Shown: positions 41,000 through 52,268 of the stretch, in pieces | How positions within the stretch are numbered: position 1 is the stretch's first letter | Layout: the number at the start of each line of letters is the position of its first letter | NCBI RefSeq assembly: GCF_016743215.1 | Contig: NZ_VRZC01000004.1 | Coordinates: 1-64,000 of the forward strand | DNA length: 64,000 nt | Direction of reading: 5' to 3' | From: Geminocystis sp. GBBB08 | GTDB lineage: Bacteria; Cyanobacteriota; Cyanobacteriia; Cyanobacteriales; Cyanobacteriaceae | Notes under the pieces: generated by a model | Seen by the model: only the letters and a program-made list of their open reading frames with translations | Databases searched by the model: none | Told to the model about the DNA's origin: nothing | Position numbers and translations under genes: made by a program

Positions 41000-42337
41000 T
41001 TAAGTTATGCTTGAAACATTAATCAACCAGCTTACAGTTTGAGGAAAAATAATCACAATTAATAACACAATAAATTGCAAAATCATGAACGGAATAGCAC
41101 TTTTATGTATGTCTAGTGTACTAACTTCTTTAGGGGCAACACTTTGTAAATAAAATAAAGAAAAGCCCACTGGTGGGGAAATAAAAGCAGTCTGTAAATT
41201 AATTGCCATTACTACCCCAAACCAAACCATATCAATACCCAAGGCTTGAGCCGCTGGTACAAATAAAGGCATGGCAATAAAGCAAATTTCAATAAATTCC
41301 AGAAAAACTCCTAACGCAAAAATGGCTAAGTTACTGACAATTAAAAAGCTAACGTAACCGCCGGGTAAGCCAGTGAGTAAATTGGTAATTAAAGTTTTAC
41401 CCCCTAAAGCATCAAAGACTAAACTAAATAAAGAAGAACAAAATAAAATCATTACCACTAAAGCAGTAATTACAGCAGTGGAATGAGAAGCATCTTTAAT
41501 TAGTTGTGGTGTCAAACGTTTATTTAATCCAGCCAACAGACAAGCACCAACAGCACCAACAGCACCAGCTTCTGTCGGGGTAGCGATACCAAAGAAGATA
41601 CTTCCTAATACGGCAAAAATGAGTATAATCGGTGGTACAACGGCTTTGAAGATTTGTTTAACTAATTTATTACCTTTAGGTATCAGTATATCAGCAGGTA
41701 AAGCAGGTACTTTTTCGGGTTTTATAATAGCTAGTCCTAAAATATAAAGTATATATGACCCTGATAACATTAACCCCGGTATTAACGCCCCTAAAAATAA
41801 ATCTCCTACGGATACGCCAATTTGATCACTGAGAATGACTAAGACTAAACTAGGAGGGATTAATTGAGCTAAAGTACCAGAAGCGACTATAACTCCTGAT
41901 GCTAATTGTTTATCATAACCATAACGTATCATTAAAGGTAAAGATAACATCCCCATAACGATTACCGTGGCGGCAACTACTCCAGTGGTAGCGGCTAATA
42001 CTGTACCAACTAACACCACTGCTAAGGCTAATCCTCCTCGAATACGACTTAAAATAATGCCGATGGTTTCTAATAATTCTTCTGCTAATCCTGATTTTTC
42101 CAAAACAGCCCCCAGAAATACAAAAAAGGGGATAGCAAGGAGAGTAAAATTAGACATCGTGCCAAACCAAATATTTGGTAACAATAGCAAACGGCTGGGA
42201 TTAAATGCACCCACTAACATCCCAATTATGCCAAAAACAAAGGCTGTACCTGCGAAGGAAAAAGCGACAGGATACCCACTCATTAAGATAAAGAAAAAGC
42301 CAACAAACATTAAGATGGCTAACCATTCAAAGCCCAT
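41000..42337 (-). CDS. TRAP transporter large permease (DctM)
   Basis: [28 protein letters not shown]...[19 protein letters not shown]-track N-terminal extension overlaps repeat DNA. Confidence 0.92.
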   Translation of the reverse strand: MGFEWLAILMFVGFFFILMSGYPVAFSFAGTAFVFGIIGMLVGAFNPSRLLLLPNIWFGTMSNFTLLAIPFFVFLGAVLEKSGLAEELLETIGIILSRIRGGLALAVVLVGTVLAATTGVVAATVIVMGMLSLPLMIRYGYDKQLASGVIVASGTLAQLIPPSLVLVILSDQIGVSVGDLFLGALIPGLMLSGSYILYILGLAIIKPEKVPALPADILIPKGNKLVKQIFKAVVPPIILIFAVLGSIFFGIATPTEAGAVGAVGACLLAGLNKRLTPQLIKDASHSTAVITALVVMILFCSSLFSLVFDALGGKTLITNLLTGLPGGYVSFLIVSNLAIFALGVFLEFIEICFIAMPLFVPAAQALGIDMVWFGVVMAINLQTAFISPPVGFSLFYLQSVAPKEVSTLDIHKSAIPFMILQFIVLLIVIIFPQTVSWLINVSSIT

Positions 42338-42451
42338 AATTTCTCTTATATCAGGTTCGATTAAATAGTTATAGTAAAATTTCACGCAAAGGCGCTCGTG
42401 TCGCAAAGAAGTTCGCCAATTTTTATTATCAGTAATCATCCAAACTTGATA

Positions 42452-43075
42452 TTATTCAATGTTAATATGTTCTGATGTTTCTAAACGTAAGCGATCTAAT
42501 ATTGCAGGATAATCTAATAAGACTGCTAAATATTTTATGGCTTGAGAAAAACTTTGTAAAAGTAAGAATAATAACGCCACGGGAATCATCGTTTTAATCG
42601 GTGCTCGAGGTAATCCATTGGCATCAGAGGACATTTCCCAATTTCCCCAACTACCGTCATTTTGAAGCCCCCAAGATTGTAAAACAGGATTCCATGTCAC
42701 CCAAATTCCGAGAATACAAAAGGGAATTAAAAATAAAATTGTGCCGATAAAATCAATTAAAGCCTGTCTTTTTTCGCTCATATTCGTATATAAAAAGTCA
42801 ACCCGTACATTTTCTCCGTGACGTAAAATATAAGCAAATCCGAATAAAAAAGTAAGAGAAAACAAATACCATTGCAACTCTAATAGAGCATTACTAGATA
42901 ATTGTGTTCCGACAAAGCGTCCTACATAACGAGCTACGACATTGAAAAAACCAACGCTAACAGTAAGTAATACTAGCCAGTTACTAAGCCATCCCAATTT
43001 ATCGGTAAAATTATCAATTATTTGGGAAATTTTTAATAATTTTTGAATTAAATAAATTCTTTTTCGGTGAGCCAT
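42452..43075 (-). CDS. TRAP transporter small permease (DctQ)
   Basis: 4-TM protein upstream of DctM; ENVRVDFLYTNMSEKRQALIDFIG. Confidence 0.88.
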   Translation of the reverse strand: MAHRKRIYLIQKLLKISQIIDNFTDKLGWLSNWLVLLTVSVGFFNVVARYVGRFVGTQLSSNALLELQWYLFSLTFLFGFAYILRHGENVRVDFLYTNMSEKRQALIDFIGTILFLIPFCILGIWVTWNPVLQSWGLQNDGSWGNWEMSSDANGLPRAPIKTMIPVALLFLLLQSFSQAIKYLAVLLDYPAILDRLRLETSEHINIE

Positions 43076-43213
43076 TTTTTATTAAAGAAACTTTGCTCCT
43101 TTGAGTCTTTTCGAGATATTTAATAATAACTCAACTATTATCATTTTTCTCAATTCCCTCACTTCATCTATAATTTTTGGGTATCAAGATCTAAAATAAT
43201 AATAATTTTTAAA

Positions 43214-44338
43214 ATGAAACGTCGTAATATTATTAAAAGTATATCTCAAGGTGCGATCGCAGCTACTACTGTGGGTGTTGTGGGCGGTTGTCAGAAAGCA
43301 CAAAATCAGGCAGTAAACGCCGACACTAACAATTTACCAAATGTAAACTGGCAAATGGCAACCAGTTGGCCTCTTTCTTTAGATACTATCTTTGGAGGTG
43401 CGAAAGTGTTAGCCGATCGAGTTAAAAGTCTTACTAATGGTAAATTTATTATAGAACCTCGTGCGGCAGGGGAAATAGCTCCCGGATTAGAAGTTTTAAA
43501 CGTAGTTTCTCAGGGTGCAGTACAATGTGGACATACTGCGGCTTATTATTATATTGGCAAAAGTCCTGCCGTTGCTTTTGGTACGGGTTTACCTTTCGGT
43601 TTGACGGCACAACAACAGAATGCTTGGTTATACGAAGGGGGAGGTTTGACAAAGTTACAAGAAATTTATGCTACTAAGTTTAATGTGATTCAATTTCCTG
43701 CAGGAAATACGGGAGCACAGATGGGAGGTTGGTTTCGGAAGGAAGTTAATACTGTCAATGATTTACAAGGCTTAAAAATGCGGATTCCGGGGTTGGGAGG
43801 TCAAGTTATGGCAAAATTGGGAGTAACAGTGCAAAATCTTCCGGGGGGTGAAATATTTCAAGCATTACAAACAGGTGCAATCGATGCGGCAGAATGGGTT
43901 GGCCCTTATGACGATGAAAAGCTAGGATTAAACAAGGTAGCAAAATACTATTATTATCCCGGATGGTGGGAACCCGGACCAACTTTGGAGGTACAAATTA
44001 ATTTAGATGAGTGGAATAAATTACCTCCTTCTTATCAAAGTGCTTTAGAAGTGGCATCTTTCGAGTCTAATGTCACCATGTTAGCCCGTTATGATGCCCG
44101 TAATAATGAGGCCTTAGAGCGTTTATTACAAGTAGGAGTACAATTACGTCCTTATAGTCAAGAAATTTTAGAGGCCGCAGAAAAGGCATCCTTTGCTTTA
44201 TATGATGAATTTTCGGGTAAAGATGCTGATTTTAAGACTGTTTATGAGCAATGGAAAACTTTTCGCAATCGTATTTATGCTTGGAATAATCTTAATGAAG
44301 GTAGTTTTAGTCGTTATATCTATAATAAGTTAAGTTAA
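43214..44338 (+). CDS. TRAP transporter substrate-binding protein, Tat-like lipoprotein signal
   Basis: [46 protein letters not shown]...[45 protein letters not shown]. Confidence 0.92.
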   Translation: MKRRNIIKSISQGAIAATTVGVVGGCQKAQNQAVNADTNNLPNVNWQMATSWPLSLDTIFGGAKVLADRVKSLTNGKFIIEPRAAGEIAPGLEVLNVVSQGAVQCGHTAAYYYIGKSPAVAFGTGLPFGLTAQQQNAWLYEGGGLTKLQEIYATKFNVIQFPAGNTGAQMGGWFRKEVNTVNDLQGLKMRIPGLGGQVMAKLGVTVQNLPGGEIFQALQTGAIDAAEWVGPYDDEKLGLNKVAKYYYYPGWWEPGPTLEVQINLDEWNKLPPSYQSALEVASFESNVTMLARYDARNNEALERLLQVGVQLRPYSQEILEAAEKASFALYDEFSGKDADFKTVYEQWKTFRNRIYAWNNLNEGSFSRYIYNKLS

Positions 44339-44712
44339 TTTTTTGAAAATTTGCTAAAGACATAAATATAATTTCAAAAAAAATTTTATACTTTTTCAAC
44401 AATTCCGAAAATAAGGGCTTTAGCCCTCACTAGGAGCTTATATAAATATTTTCTCGAGATGTCTATTTTAACCCATATTCTGCGCTTGATTTTGTATTTA
44501 AAAAGAAATCATGAATTGTATTTGGGGAAAATAATCAAAAATAAGCCCTAAAAGACAGACTACAAACATACAGATAATTTTGTTTACCTATTTTTAATTT
44601 AACCTATTTTTAATAACATTTTTGGTAATAACCTGTTTACAAATGCCATAGGAGTGCAAGATTTAAGTAAAATAGATTGATCAAATGAAAATAAAAAAAG
44701 AAGGAGACAATT

Positions 44713-46020
44713 TTGGTTAATACCGTATCATTTAAAACGACAAAGTCTGAACAAATTTTTGCCGCCGCTCAAAAACTCCTGCCGGGTGGAGTAAATTCTC
44801 CGGTGAGAGCGTTTAAATCCGTTGGTGGGCAACCTATTGTTTTTGATAGAGTGAAAGGAGCTTATATATGGGATGTGGATGATAATCAATATATCGATTA
44901 TGTCGGTTCTTGGGGACCGGCAATTTGTGGACACGCTCACCCTGAAGTTATTAGTGCATTACATGAAGCCTTAGAAAAAGGCACAAGTTTTGGGGCTCCT
45001 TGTGTCTTAGAAAATGTTCTTGCTGAGATGGTTATTGATGCCGTGCCTAGTATTGAGATGGTACGTTTTGTTAATTCAGGTACGGAGGCTTGTTTATCTG
45101 TGCTACGGTTAATGCGCGCTTATACCGGCAAAAATAAAATTATCAAATTTGAAGGATGTTATCATGGTCATGGTGATATGTTCTTAGTACAAGCAGGTTC
45201 TGGTGTTGCTACTTTAGGTTTACCTGATTCTCCGGGTGTACCTAAATCTGTCACTGCTGATACTTTAAACGCTCCCTATAACGACTTAGAAGCGGTGAAA
45301 AAACTATTTGCCGAACATAAAGGGGAAATTGCTGGGGTTATTTTAGAACCAGTGGTAGGAAATTCTGGGTTTATTCCTCCTGATGCTGGTTTTCTTGAAG
45401 GTTTAAGAGTTATTACTCAAGAAAATGATGCTTTATTAGTTTTTGATGAAGTAATGACTGGTTTTCGTATTGCTTACGGTGGTGTTCAAGAAAAATTTGG
45501 TGTTATTCCTGATTTAACTACTTTAGGTAAAGTTATCGGCGGTGGGTTGCCCGTTGGTGCTTATGGTGGTAAAAAGGAAATTATCGAATTAGTAGCACCA
45601 TCAGGTCCTATGTACCAAGCTGGAACTTTATCGGGTAATCCTTTAGCCATGACGGCAGGTATTAAAACTTTAGAATTATTGCAAAAACCCGGCACTTACG
45701 AATATTTAGAAAAAATTACTCATAAATTAATTACGGAATTATTAGACATCGCTAAAAAAGCAGGTCATGAGGTGACAGGTGGTAATATTAGCGGTATGTT
45801 TGGAATATTTTTCACAGGTAATCCCGTCCATAATTATAGTGATGCAAAACAAGCTGATACTGTAAAATTTGGACGCTTTCACCGAGGAATGTTAGAAAGA
45901 GGCGTTTATTTAGCACCTTCTCAATTTGAAGCAGGTTTTACTTCGATCGCCCATACAGACGCTGACATTCAACAAACTTTAACTGCCGCCGAAGAAGTGC
46001 TTAATTTAATTAAAAATTAG
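44713..46020 (+). CDS. hemL: Glutamate-1-semialdehyde 2,1-aminomutase
   Basis: [57 protein letters not shown]. Confidence 0.97.
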   Translation: MVNTVSFKTTKSEQIFAAAQKLLPGGVNSPVRAFKSVGGQPIVFDRVKGAYIWDVDDNQYIDYVGSWGPAICGHAHPEVISALHEALEKGTSFGAPCVLENVLAEMVIDAVPSIEMVRFVNSGTEACLSVLRLMRAYTGKNKIIKFEGCYHGHGDMFLVQAGSGVATLGLPDSPGVPKSVTADTLNAPYNDLEAVKKLFAEHKGEIAGVILEPVVGNSGFIPPDAGFLEGLRVITQENDALLVFDEVMTGFRIAYGGVQEKFGVIPDLTTLGKVIGGGLPVGAYGGKKEIIELVAPSGPMYQAGTLSGNPLAMTAGIKTLELLQKPGTYEYLEKITHKLITELLDIAKKAGHEVTGGNISGMFGIFFTGNPVHNYSDAKQADTVKFGRFHRGMLERGVYLAPSQFEAGFTSIAHTDADIQQTLTAAEEVLNLIKN

Positions 46021-46069
46021 GAATGAAGAATTAGGAATTAAAACCACTGTGAAATTGATTTTAAGGTAG

Positions 46070-46759
46070 TTATAAACAATTTTGAGATTCTGTAGTTAAA
46101 ACTTCTACTTTTTCATAACCAGCCGTTTGCATTAATTGGCTAATTAAAATTACCGCTTTTTCGTTAGCTTGATCTAATATTTTTTGCTGACAGGCGGTTT
46201 CTTTTATTTTTGCTAAAGTTTGACGTTGCGCTTGAGTCTGTAATTCTGAGGCAACATCTGGCCCTAAATTTAAAAAACCTCGATCATAATCATATACTTG
46301 AGATTGATTCACGTCGATTTTCTCGTCTAAAATTTCTGGTGCCGGTAATCTGATTTGAAGTTTATCCCCTTTTATCTCAATATCATCGGCGGTGATTTTA
46401 CTTAAATCTAATCCTGCTTTTACTTCTCCCCTGGCAACATAAAGCAAATTTGTTTCACCGATGACCATATTACCTAGTTTACGACTAGAAGAAGTGGGAA
46501 CGATGGCATCCATGATAAACTTTGTGGTGGTTAATTCACTAACGCCTTGAATTTGTTTAACGATTAAATGAGGGTTATTTATTTGTGGTGGCGTAATTTC
46601 CTGATGAAAAATCTCTGTTATCCCGTGTACAATATTATTTACTATTCTGCCTACACCCAAAACACCAAAAATAATTATCAAGGTTAAACTACCGCTAGTT
46701 ATCAAGGCAGTATTTTTGAAGATACGAGAATTGAAAATAAATAGTTTAGAAGTGTTCAT
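46070..46759 (-). CDS. DUF4230 family protein
   Basis: TKFIMDAIVPTSSSRKLGNMVIGETNLLYVARGEVKAGLDLSKITADDIEI; start at MNTSKLF preferred. Confidence 0.75.
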   Translation of the reverse strand: MNTSKLFIFNSRIFKNTALITSGSLTLIIIFGVLGVGRIVNNIVHGITEIFHQEITPPQINNPHLIVKQIQGVSELTTTKFIMDAIVPTSSSRKLGNMVIGETNLLYVARGEVKAGLDLSKITADDIEIKGDKLQIRLPAPEILDEKIDVNQSQVYDYDRGFLNLGPDVASELQTQAQRQTLAKIKETACQQKILDQANEKAVILISQLMQTAGYEKVEVLTTESQNCL

Positions 46760-46949
46760 CACAGCAATGGGGTACTTTTTGTCTATCAGAATATTATACA
46801 AGGTATTTTCGTTTACAAAATCAGTAACTACACTTGAGTAGTAAAATATTTGAAGAGAATTATCAAAACCTATAAAATAAAAACTTGCTAATTCGCATAA
46901 TATAAATCGATTAAGTTCTCTATTTTGAGAGAATATATACTAAATTTTT

Positions 46950-47777
46950 ATGATAACTGAAAAAATTTTTGGGAAACAAAATCCTATTATTGGTGTCGTT
47001 CATTTATTACCTTTACCTACTTCCGCTAGATGGGGAGGTAGTTTAAAGGAAGTAATGCGAAGAGCTGAACAAGAAGCTACTGCTTTAGCCGCTGGTGGAG
47101 TTGATGGTATTATTATCGAAAATTTTTTTGATGCCCCTTTTTCTAAGGATAATGTAGATCCTGCTGTAGTTAGCTCTATTACCTTGATTGTTGATCGCAT
47201 TATGAATTTAGTTATGTTACCTATTGGCTTAAATGTCCTACGAAATGACGCTAGAAGTGCTTTGGCGATCGCAGCTTGTGTTGGTGCAAGTTTTATTCGA
47301 GTTAATGTCTATACAGGTGTAATGGCAACAGATCAAGGTTTAATTGAAGGAAAAGCTCAAGAAATCCAAAAGTATCGCCGAGAATTAGGAGAAGATATAG
47401 CTATTTTTGCGGATGTTTTAGTGAAACATGCTCGTCCTTTGGGGACACCAAATTTAACTATAGCAGTACAAGATACCATAGAAAGAGGATTAGCCGATGC
47501 AGTAATTTTATCAGGTTGGGCAACAGGTTTACCACCTAGTAAAGAAGATTTAGAATTAGCACAATCCGCAGCTAAAGGTACACCAGTATTAATAGGTAGT
47601 GGTGCGACACCAGAAAATATAGCAGATTTGATGACTTTTGCTAATGGTGTGATTGTCTCAAGTTCTTTGAAACGTCATGGTAAGATTGATGAAACGATTG
47701 ATCCTAGTAGGGTTTCCCAGTTTATAGAAGCTACCCAAACTCGTCTAATTAGGAGTAAAGAGTTATTTCTTGAGTAG
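46950..47777 (+). CDS. btpA: Photosystem I biogenesis protein BtpA
   Basis: PIIGVVHLLPLPTSARWGGSL, GGVDGIIIENFFDAPF, FADVLVKHARPLG. Confidence 0.92.
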   Translation: MITEKIFGKQNPIIGVVHLLPLPTSARWGGSLKEVMRRAEQEATALAAGGVDGIIIENFFDAPFSKDNVDPAVVSSITLIVDRIMNLVMLPIGLNVLRNDARSALAIAACVGASFIRVNVYTGVMATDQGLIEGKAQEIQKYRRELGEDIAIFADVLVKHARPLGTPNLTIAVQDTIERGLADAVILSGWATGLPPSKEDLELAQSAAKGTPVLIGSGATPENIADLMTFANGVIVSSSLKRHGKIDETIDPSRVSQFIEATQTRLIRSKELFLE

Positions 47778-47880
47778 TGAATAATGTAGGACTTAATATA
47801 TTTAGCCTTGACTGAGTGAGGAGTAAAAACTGCTATTATGAAAATATGAAAATCATAAGGCACAAATTTATTATATTCTT

Positions 47881-48162
47881 ATGGCACAAATAAAGACGAT
47901 CGGGAGTAATGGACAAATTTCTTTAGGGAAAGAGTTTGCAGGGGAAAATGTTTTAATTGATAATCCTGAATATGGTGTTTGGACTATTAAAATCGGTAAA
48001 TTTATTCCCCATAATGAACAATGGTTATTGGAAAAAGATAATGCCACTAAACTTGATGATGCTTTAGATTGGGCTAGTAAAAATAAACCCTCTCACACTG
48101 ATTTAATGGAGTTAGAAAATTCTTTATCTACTCACTTTAATGTCAATGATGATAATGATTAA
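47881..48162 (+). CDS. Antitoxin-like protein of a putative TA pair
   Basis: MAQIKTIGSNGQISLGKEFAGENVLID; 22-nt gap to next ORF. Confidence 0.5.
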   Translation: MAQIKTIGSNGQISLGKEFAGENVLIDNPEYGVWTIKIGKFIPHNEQWLLEKDNATKLDDALDWASKNKPSHTDLMELENSLSTHFNVNDDND

Positions 48163-48183
48163 AGATTTTTTTATATTAATTGA

Positions 48184-48510
48184 ATGGCTAATATTTTGCT
48201 GGATTTAAACTCCCCTATTTTCCAAAAAGATTTATTTTCTTTGAGTAAGGAAGATGCCTATAGTGTCTTAAATACTTTAAAAAAAATAATTAAAATGGAT
48301 TGGGATAGTCTCTATAAAAGTAAAGGGTTAAAGTGGGAATTAATCTACTCTAAAAAAGGAAATAATGGCGAAAATATTTATAGCTTTCGTATTAATCAAA
48401 AGTTTAGGGCAACGGCTTTAAGGGACGGTAATTATTTGAGGGTGCTTAGTTTACATTTAGACCACGATTCTACAAAACCTTATGTTATTCAAAATCAATG
48501 GAAATGTTAA
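48184..48510 (+). CDS. RelE-like toxin of the pair
   Basis: ENIYSFRINQKFRATALRDGNYLRVLSLHLDHDS resembles the RelE core. Confidence 0.5.
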   Translation: MANILLDLNSPIFQKDLFSLSKEDAYSVLNTLKKIIKMDWDSLYKSKGLKWELIYSKKGNNGENIYSFRINQKFRATALRDGNYLRVLSLHLDHDSTKPYVIQNQWKC

Positions 48511-48668
48511 AGTATTCTATTTCACTATTGATTCACTATCTAAAATTTAAAGATGTACCAATTCCGTTTCGCTCCTAGAGAAGATGTGCTTTAACTCATT
48601 TTCATACTCAAAATCAGCAACGCCGTAAATTCTAAATTCTTATAGCTTCCTGATTAATTCAGTAGCCC

Positions 48669-51410
48669 CTAAATAGAATAATTTTTGCTAATAAAATCTT
48701 TTGCTTCTTGAGAATTACTGATTTTTCCGTCTAAATATAAACCTTGTATAATAGTTAACATTTCTTTATATTGTTTACTTGGTTTATAGCCTAATTTTTT
48801 CAAATCATCACCATTTAAAAGAGGTTTAATCTTACTCCATTTCATTAAATATTGCCAGATAATATTTCTGATTTGTTTATTATTTTTTAAAGCGATAAGT
48901 AATAAAGTTATAGATTGATAAGATGCTAAAAAATTGACCTTTTCACTTATATATTGAAAAGAGGGTAATTTCTTTTTAATTATTTTTTCATTAATTGACA
49001 AATATTTTAATCTTTCGATACTTTCTTTTGGTAATAGTAAATTTTCAGCTACTTTTATGCCTTCCTCAAAAGAAGCTAAAATAATTTCTAGTCTAACTAA
49101 CCAAGAAGATGCTTTTTGATTTTCTTCATCTAAATAATAATATTTTAACCATCGATCAAGACAACGAATTTGCCACCATAATTGAGGAGTTAATTGACAA
49201 TGACGATGTAAACAAGTTAAAGCACCGACTTCATTTAATAATTTTAAGGCAGGTTTCCAATATTGGGCTTGGAGAATATAACTTAATTCACCTTTAAGGC
49301 GAGTTGTCAAAGCAGGAATAGAGGTTTTTTCAAGGGAAACTCTTTCATAAACTCCGCTCGAAATAGCATAGTTAATATATTCTCTCGTTTGTGCTTCAAT
49401 AGTGAAATTTAATCTCACAGCAAATCTAACAGCTCGAAAAATTCTGGTAGGATCTTCAATAAAGCTATTAGGATGCAAAACTCTGATATTATGCGATCGT
49501 AAATCCTGTAAACCTCCGAAAAAATCCAACAATTCACCTCCACGAGGATTAGTCAGACGTATAGCTAAAGCATTAATAGTAAAGTCTCGACGATATAAAT
49601 CTTGGCGAATGGAGGAAGATTCCACTTCTGGATTTGCGGCTGGATAAGGATAAAATTCTGTGCGCGCGGTAGCAATATCTAACCATAGTGAACCTAAATA
49701 CTTATCTTTATGCCATAATAACGCAGCAGTCTGAAACTCTCCATGAATACTGAGACGCACTTGAGGATAAAAACTTTGTAATGCTTTGGCTAACTTTACC
49801 CCCGCTTCCCTTATGGCTGTGCGATGAAAACCATCTACCACTAAATCAATATCTTGTAATGAGAGAGTCTCTGATTCTTCTATCAAAAATAAATCTCTGA
49901 CACCACCTCCGACTAAATAAAGATGCCATCCTTGACTTTGGGCATAAGTTGCCGCTTGTTGTAATAACTTCCAGACAGCCGGATGTAAATGCTTTGCTAA
50001 GGAAGGAAAAAGACAAGACAAAAGGGGCAAATTTTCTTTATCATCGGAGTTACTAAAATTTAATCTATTTTGATGAAGATGCCGTAAAACATCCGTGCGA
50101 GTAACAATACCCCGTAACTCATTATCATCAATAACAGGTAATCTGCCAATATCATTATTTACCATCAAACTTTCAATTTCATTTAAAGAAGTATCAGGGT
50201 TAATTATTTGCACATTTTTCGTCATATAACCCTTAACAGGTGCATGGGAAAAACCATGATGTAAAGCTAAATCAATATCACGTCGAGAAATAACCCCTTG
50301 TAATTTTCCTTCTCCATTCACCACAAATAAACCCGAATGTCCATAACGTAATAAAATTCGTTGAGCTTCTTCTATAGTAGTAGAAGGGCGAATTGTCCTC
50401 ACAGGAGAAGACATTAAATCTGTTGCGGTAAGAGGAGGAGGAATTAAATGTTTAATGCGATTTAAGAGATTATCCATCACATTTTGAGGATTATCACAGC
50501 GTAAACAAAAAGAAGCGGCACTACTATGACCACCGCCACCAAAATTTGTAAAAATAGAACCTAAATTGACAGATTCTAACTTACTACGCCCAATTATCGT
50601 CAATTTTCCTATTTTCTTGTCTTCCTGACTTCTTGACTTATCCTCATCTTCACCTCCTGCCTTTTGATAAAAATGTCCGAATAAGAAGACATCAATATCT
50701 ACTAAATTTCTAATTCTTTCGGTTAAGTTAGACAATCCAGCGATGAAATTAGGTGTTTTTAAAACAATCCAAACAACACAACTACCATTAATCATTTCTG
50801 TTTGTAAATTTTTTAATACTTCGGGAAATAACTTCTGTAACTGTGGTGATAAACTTGGCTCAACATACTCCCCTAAACTACGAATATTTATCCCCTGATT
50901 CATTAACCATGCTAATGCTAAAGCATCTCTAGGGGTAGTTTGTTCAAAAGTAAGTGAACCGGTATCAACATGAATACCTAAAGCCATAACCGTAGCTTCT
51001 ATCTTATTGAGAGTGATTAAGTTTTGTTGCAAAAGTTCACAAATAATCGTGGAACAAGCCCCTACTTTTTCGATATATTTAAAAGTACCCTCACTAATAG
51101 ACTCATTTTGAGGGTGATGATCATAAATAGTAATGGATTCTAAACTTTTTAACTCTAACCATTGTGCGGCTTTTCCTAATCGATCTCTATCTTGAGTATC
51201 GACAATAAATAAACGGCAGATTTTTTGAGGGTTAACGCTACGAAATTCGATTAAATTGAATTCATCTCGATGTAAAGCAAGGAAACGTTTTACGGAAGGA
51301 TGAGCACCTCCTGTTAAGACAATTTTTGCCCTTTGATATAATTTTGTTAAACCTACCGCCGCCCCTAAAGCGTCAAAATCTGCAGTTTGATGGCATAAAA
51401 TTATGTCCAT
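48669..51410 (-). CDS. DHH-CBS-CBS-tRNA nucleotidyltransferase (A-adding/CCA-type)
   Basis: MDIILCHQTADFDALGAAVGL, DHHPQ, GGGGHSSAASF, two CBS domains, YLVGGGVRDLFL, DIDLVVDG, RRDFTINALAIRL. Confidence 0.93.
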   Translation of the reverse strand: MDIILCHQTADFDALGAAVGLTKLYQRAKIVLTGGAHPSVKRFLALHRDEFNLIEFRSVNPQKICRLFIVDTQDRDRLGKAAQWLELKSLESITIYDHHPQNESISEGTFKYIEKVGACSTIICELLQQNLITLNKIEATVMALGIHVDTGSLTFEQTTPRDALALAWLMNQGINIRSLGEYVEPSLSPQLQKLFPEVLKNLQTEMINGSCVVWIVLKTPNFIAGLSNLTERIRNLVDIDVFLFGHFYQKAGGEDEDKSRSQEDKKIGKLTIIGRSKLESVNLGSIFTNFGGGGHSSAASFCLRCDNPQNVMDNLLNRIKHLIPPPLTATDLMSSPVRTIRPSTTIEEAQRILLRYGHSGLFVVNGEGKLQGVISRRDIDLALHHGFSHAPVKGYMTKNVQIINPDTSLNEIESLMVNNDIGRLPVIDDNELRGIVTRTDVLRHLHQNRLNFSNSDDKENLPLLSCLFPSLAKHLHPAVWKLLQQAATYAQSQGWHLYLVGGGVRDLFLIEESETLSLQDIDLVVDGFHRTAIREAGVKLAKALQSFYPQVRLSIHGEFQTAALLWHKDKYLGSLWLDIATARTEFYPYPAANPEVESSSIRQDLYRRDFTINALAIRLTNPRGGELLDFFGGLQDLRSHNIRVLHPNSFIEDPTRIFRAVRFAVRLNFTIEAQTREYINYAISSGVYERVSLEKTSIPALTTRLKGELSYILQAQYWKPALKLLNEVGALTCLHRHCQLTPQLWWQIRCLDRWLKYYYLDEENQKASSWLVRLEIILASFEEGIKVAENLLLPKESIERLKYLSINEKIIKKKLPSFQYISEKVNFLASYQSITLLLIALKNNKQIRNIIWQYLMKWSKIKPLLNGDDLKKLGYKPSKQYKEMLTIIQGLYLDGKISNSQEAKDFISKNYSI

Positions 51411-51581
51411 TAGACAATTCCTCCTAAAATACAATCTTTTATTTCCTTTTCAAGCGCAAAATGACGTGGGCAATTTGAGTATTAAATTTTGGTTCTAAAT
51501 ATGCCAACTTTGTCATTTGTAACTTTTGTACACTATAAAAAAATTCAGTCAACCTAAGATTACGATCGAGGCTCTAAATTT

Positions 51582-51788
51582 AGTTACTATCGCTCCATTC
51601 CTGAACTACAGGAGTATATTCTTATTGACTAATATAGTGTTAAGGTTAAACAGTTTACTAAAAATAGTCAAGGGCAATGGCTACTAACAGAATACGAAAC
51701 AGCAAACGCAAGTATATTTGTAGAATCATTAAATTTATAGTTGGAGATTGGCGGTATTTATGAACAGGTAAAATTTGAGAAGTATTAA
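51582..51788 (+). pseudogene. C-terminal remnant of a Uma2/DUF820-family endonuclease-like protein
   Basis: SYYRSIPELQEYILID*YSVKVKQFTKNSQGQWLLTEYETANASIFVESLNL*LEIGGIYEQVKFEKY*; two internal stops. Confidence 0.7.
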
Positions 51789-51929
51789 TTTCAATTTTGT
51801 TTTTTAAAATTATCATCAAAGTCAAAAGACTTGATATACATTGTTTTCAGCTTCATTGTTACATTTAACTCAGGTATTACTATAATTACTTGATATATTA
51901 AGAGCATTAAGTGTTAAATTGAATTACTT

Positions 51930-52178
51930 ATGGATAACCAACAATATTTAACTACCGAAGAATCTTTAGAAGTAGAAAAAGCCTTACTTACATCGTCAGA
52001 AAAATTTTTGACTCGTTTAACGATTTCTTCTTTAAGACTTTTACAAGTTATCGCTCAAGATTTGAGTGTCTCTATAGATACTTTAACTACCAATGATATT
52101 ATTCGATGGATGGAAAAAGATAGTAAAACTAGAAAAGAACAAGGAAAAGATCATGCTGTACTAAAATGGGAAAATTAA
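51930..52178 (+). CDS. Small conserved hypothetical protein
   Basis: 82 aa ORF MDNQQYLTTEESLEVEKALLTSSEKFLTRLTISSLRLLQVIAQ. Confidence 0.5.
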   Translation: MDNQQYLTTEESLEVEKALLTSSEKFLTRLTISSLRLLQVIAQDLSVSIDTLTTNDIIRWMEKDSKTRKEQGKDHAVLKWEN

Positions 52179-52268
52179 CCTTCTGCTAATTGAGACCTTA
52201 TAAGTTTTCATCTTGCCAGAATCGTTCAATAATAGAATAAAGTAATTAAATTTAAAAGTAATTAATTC

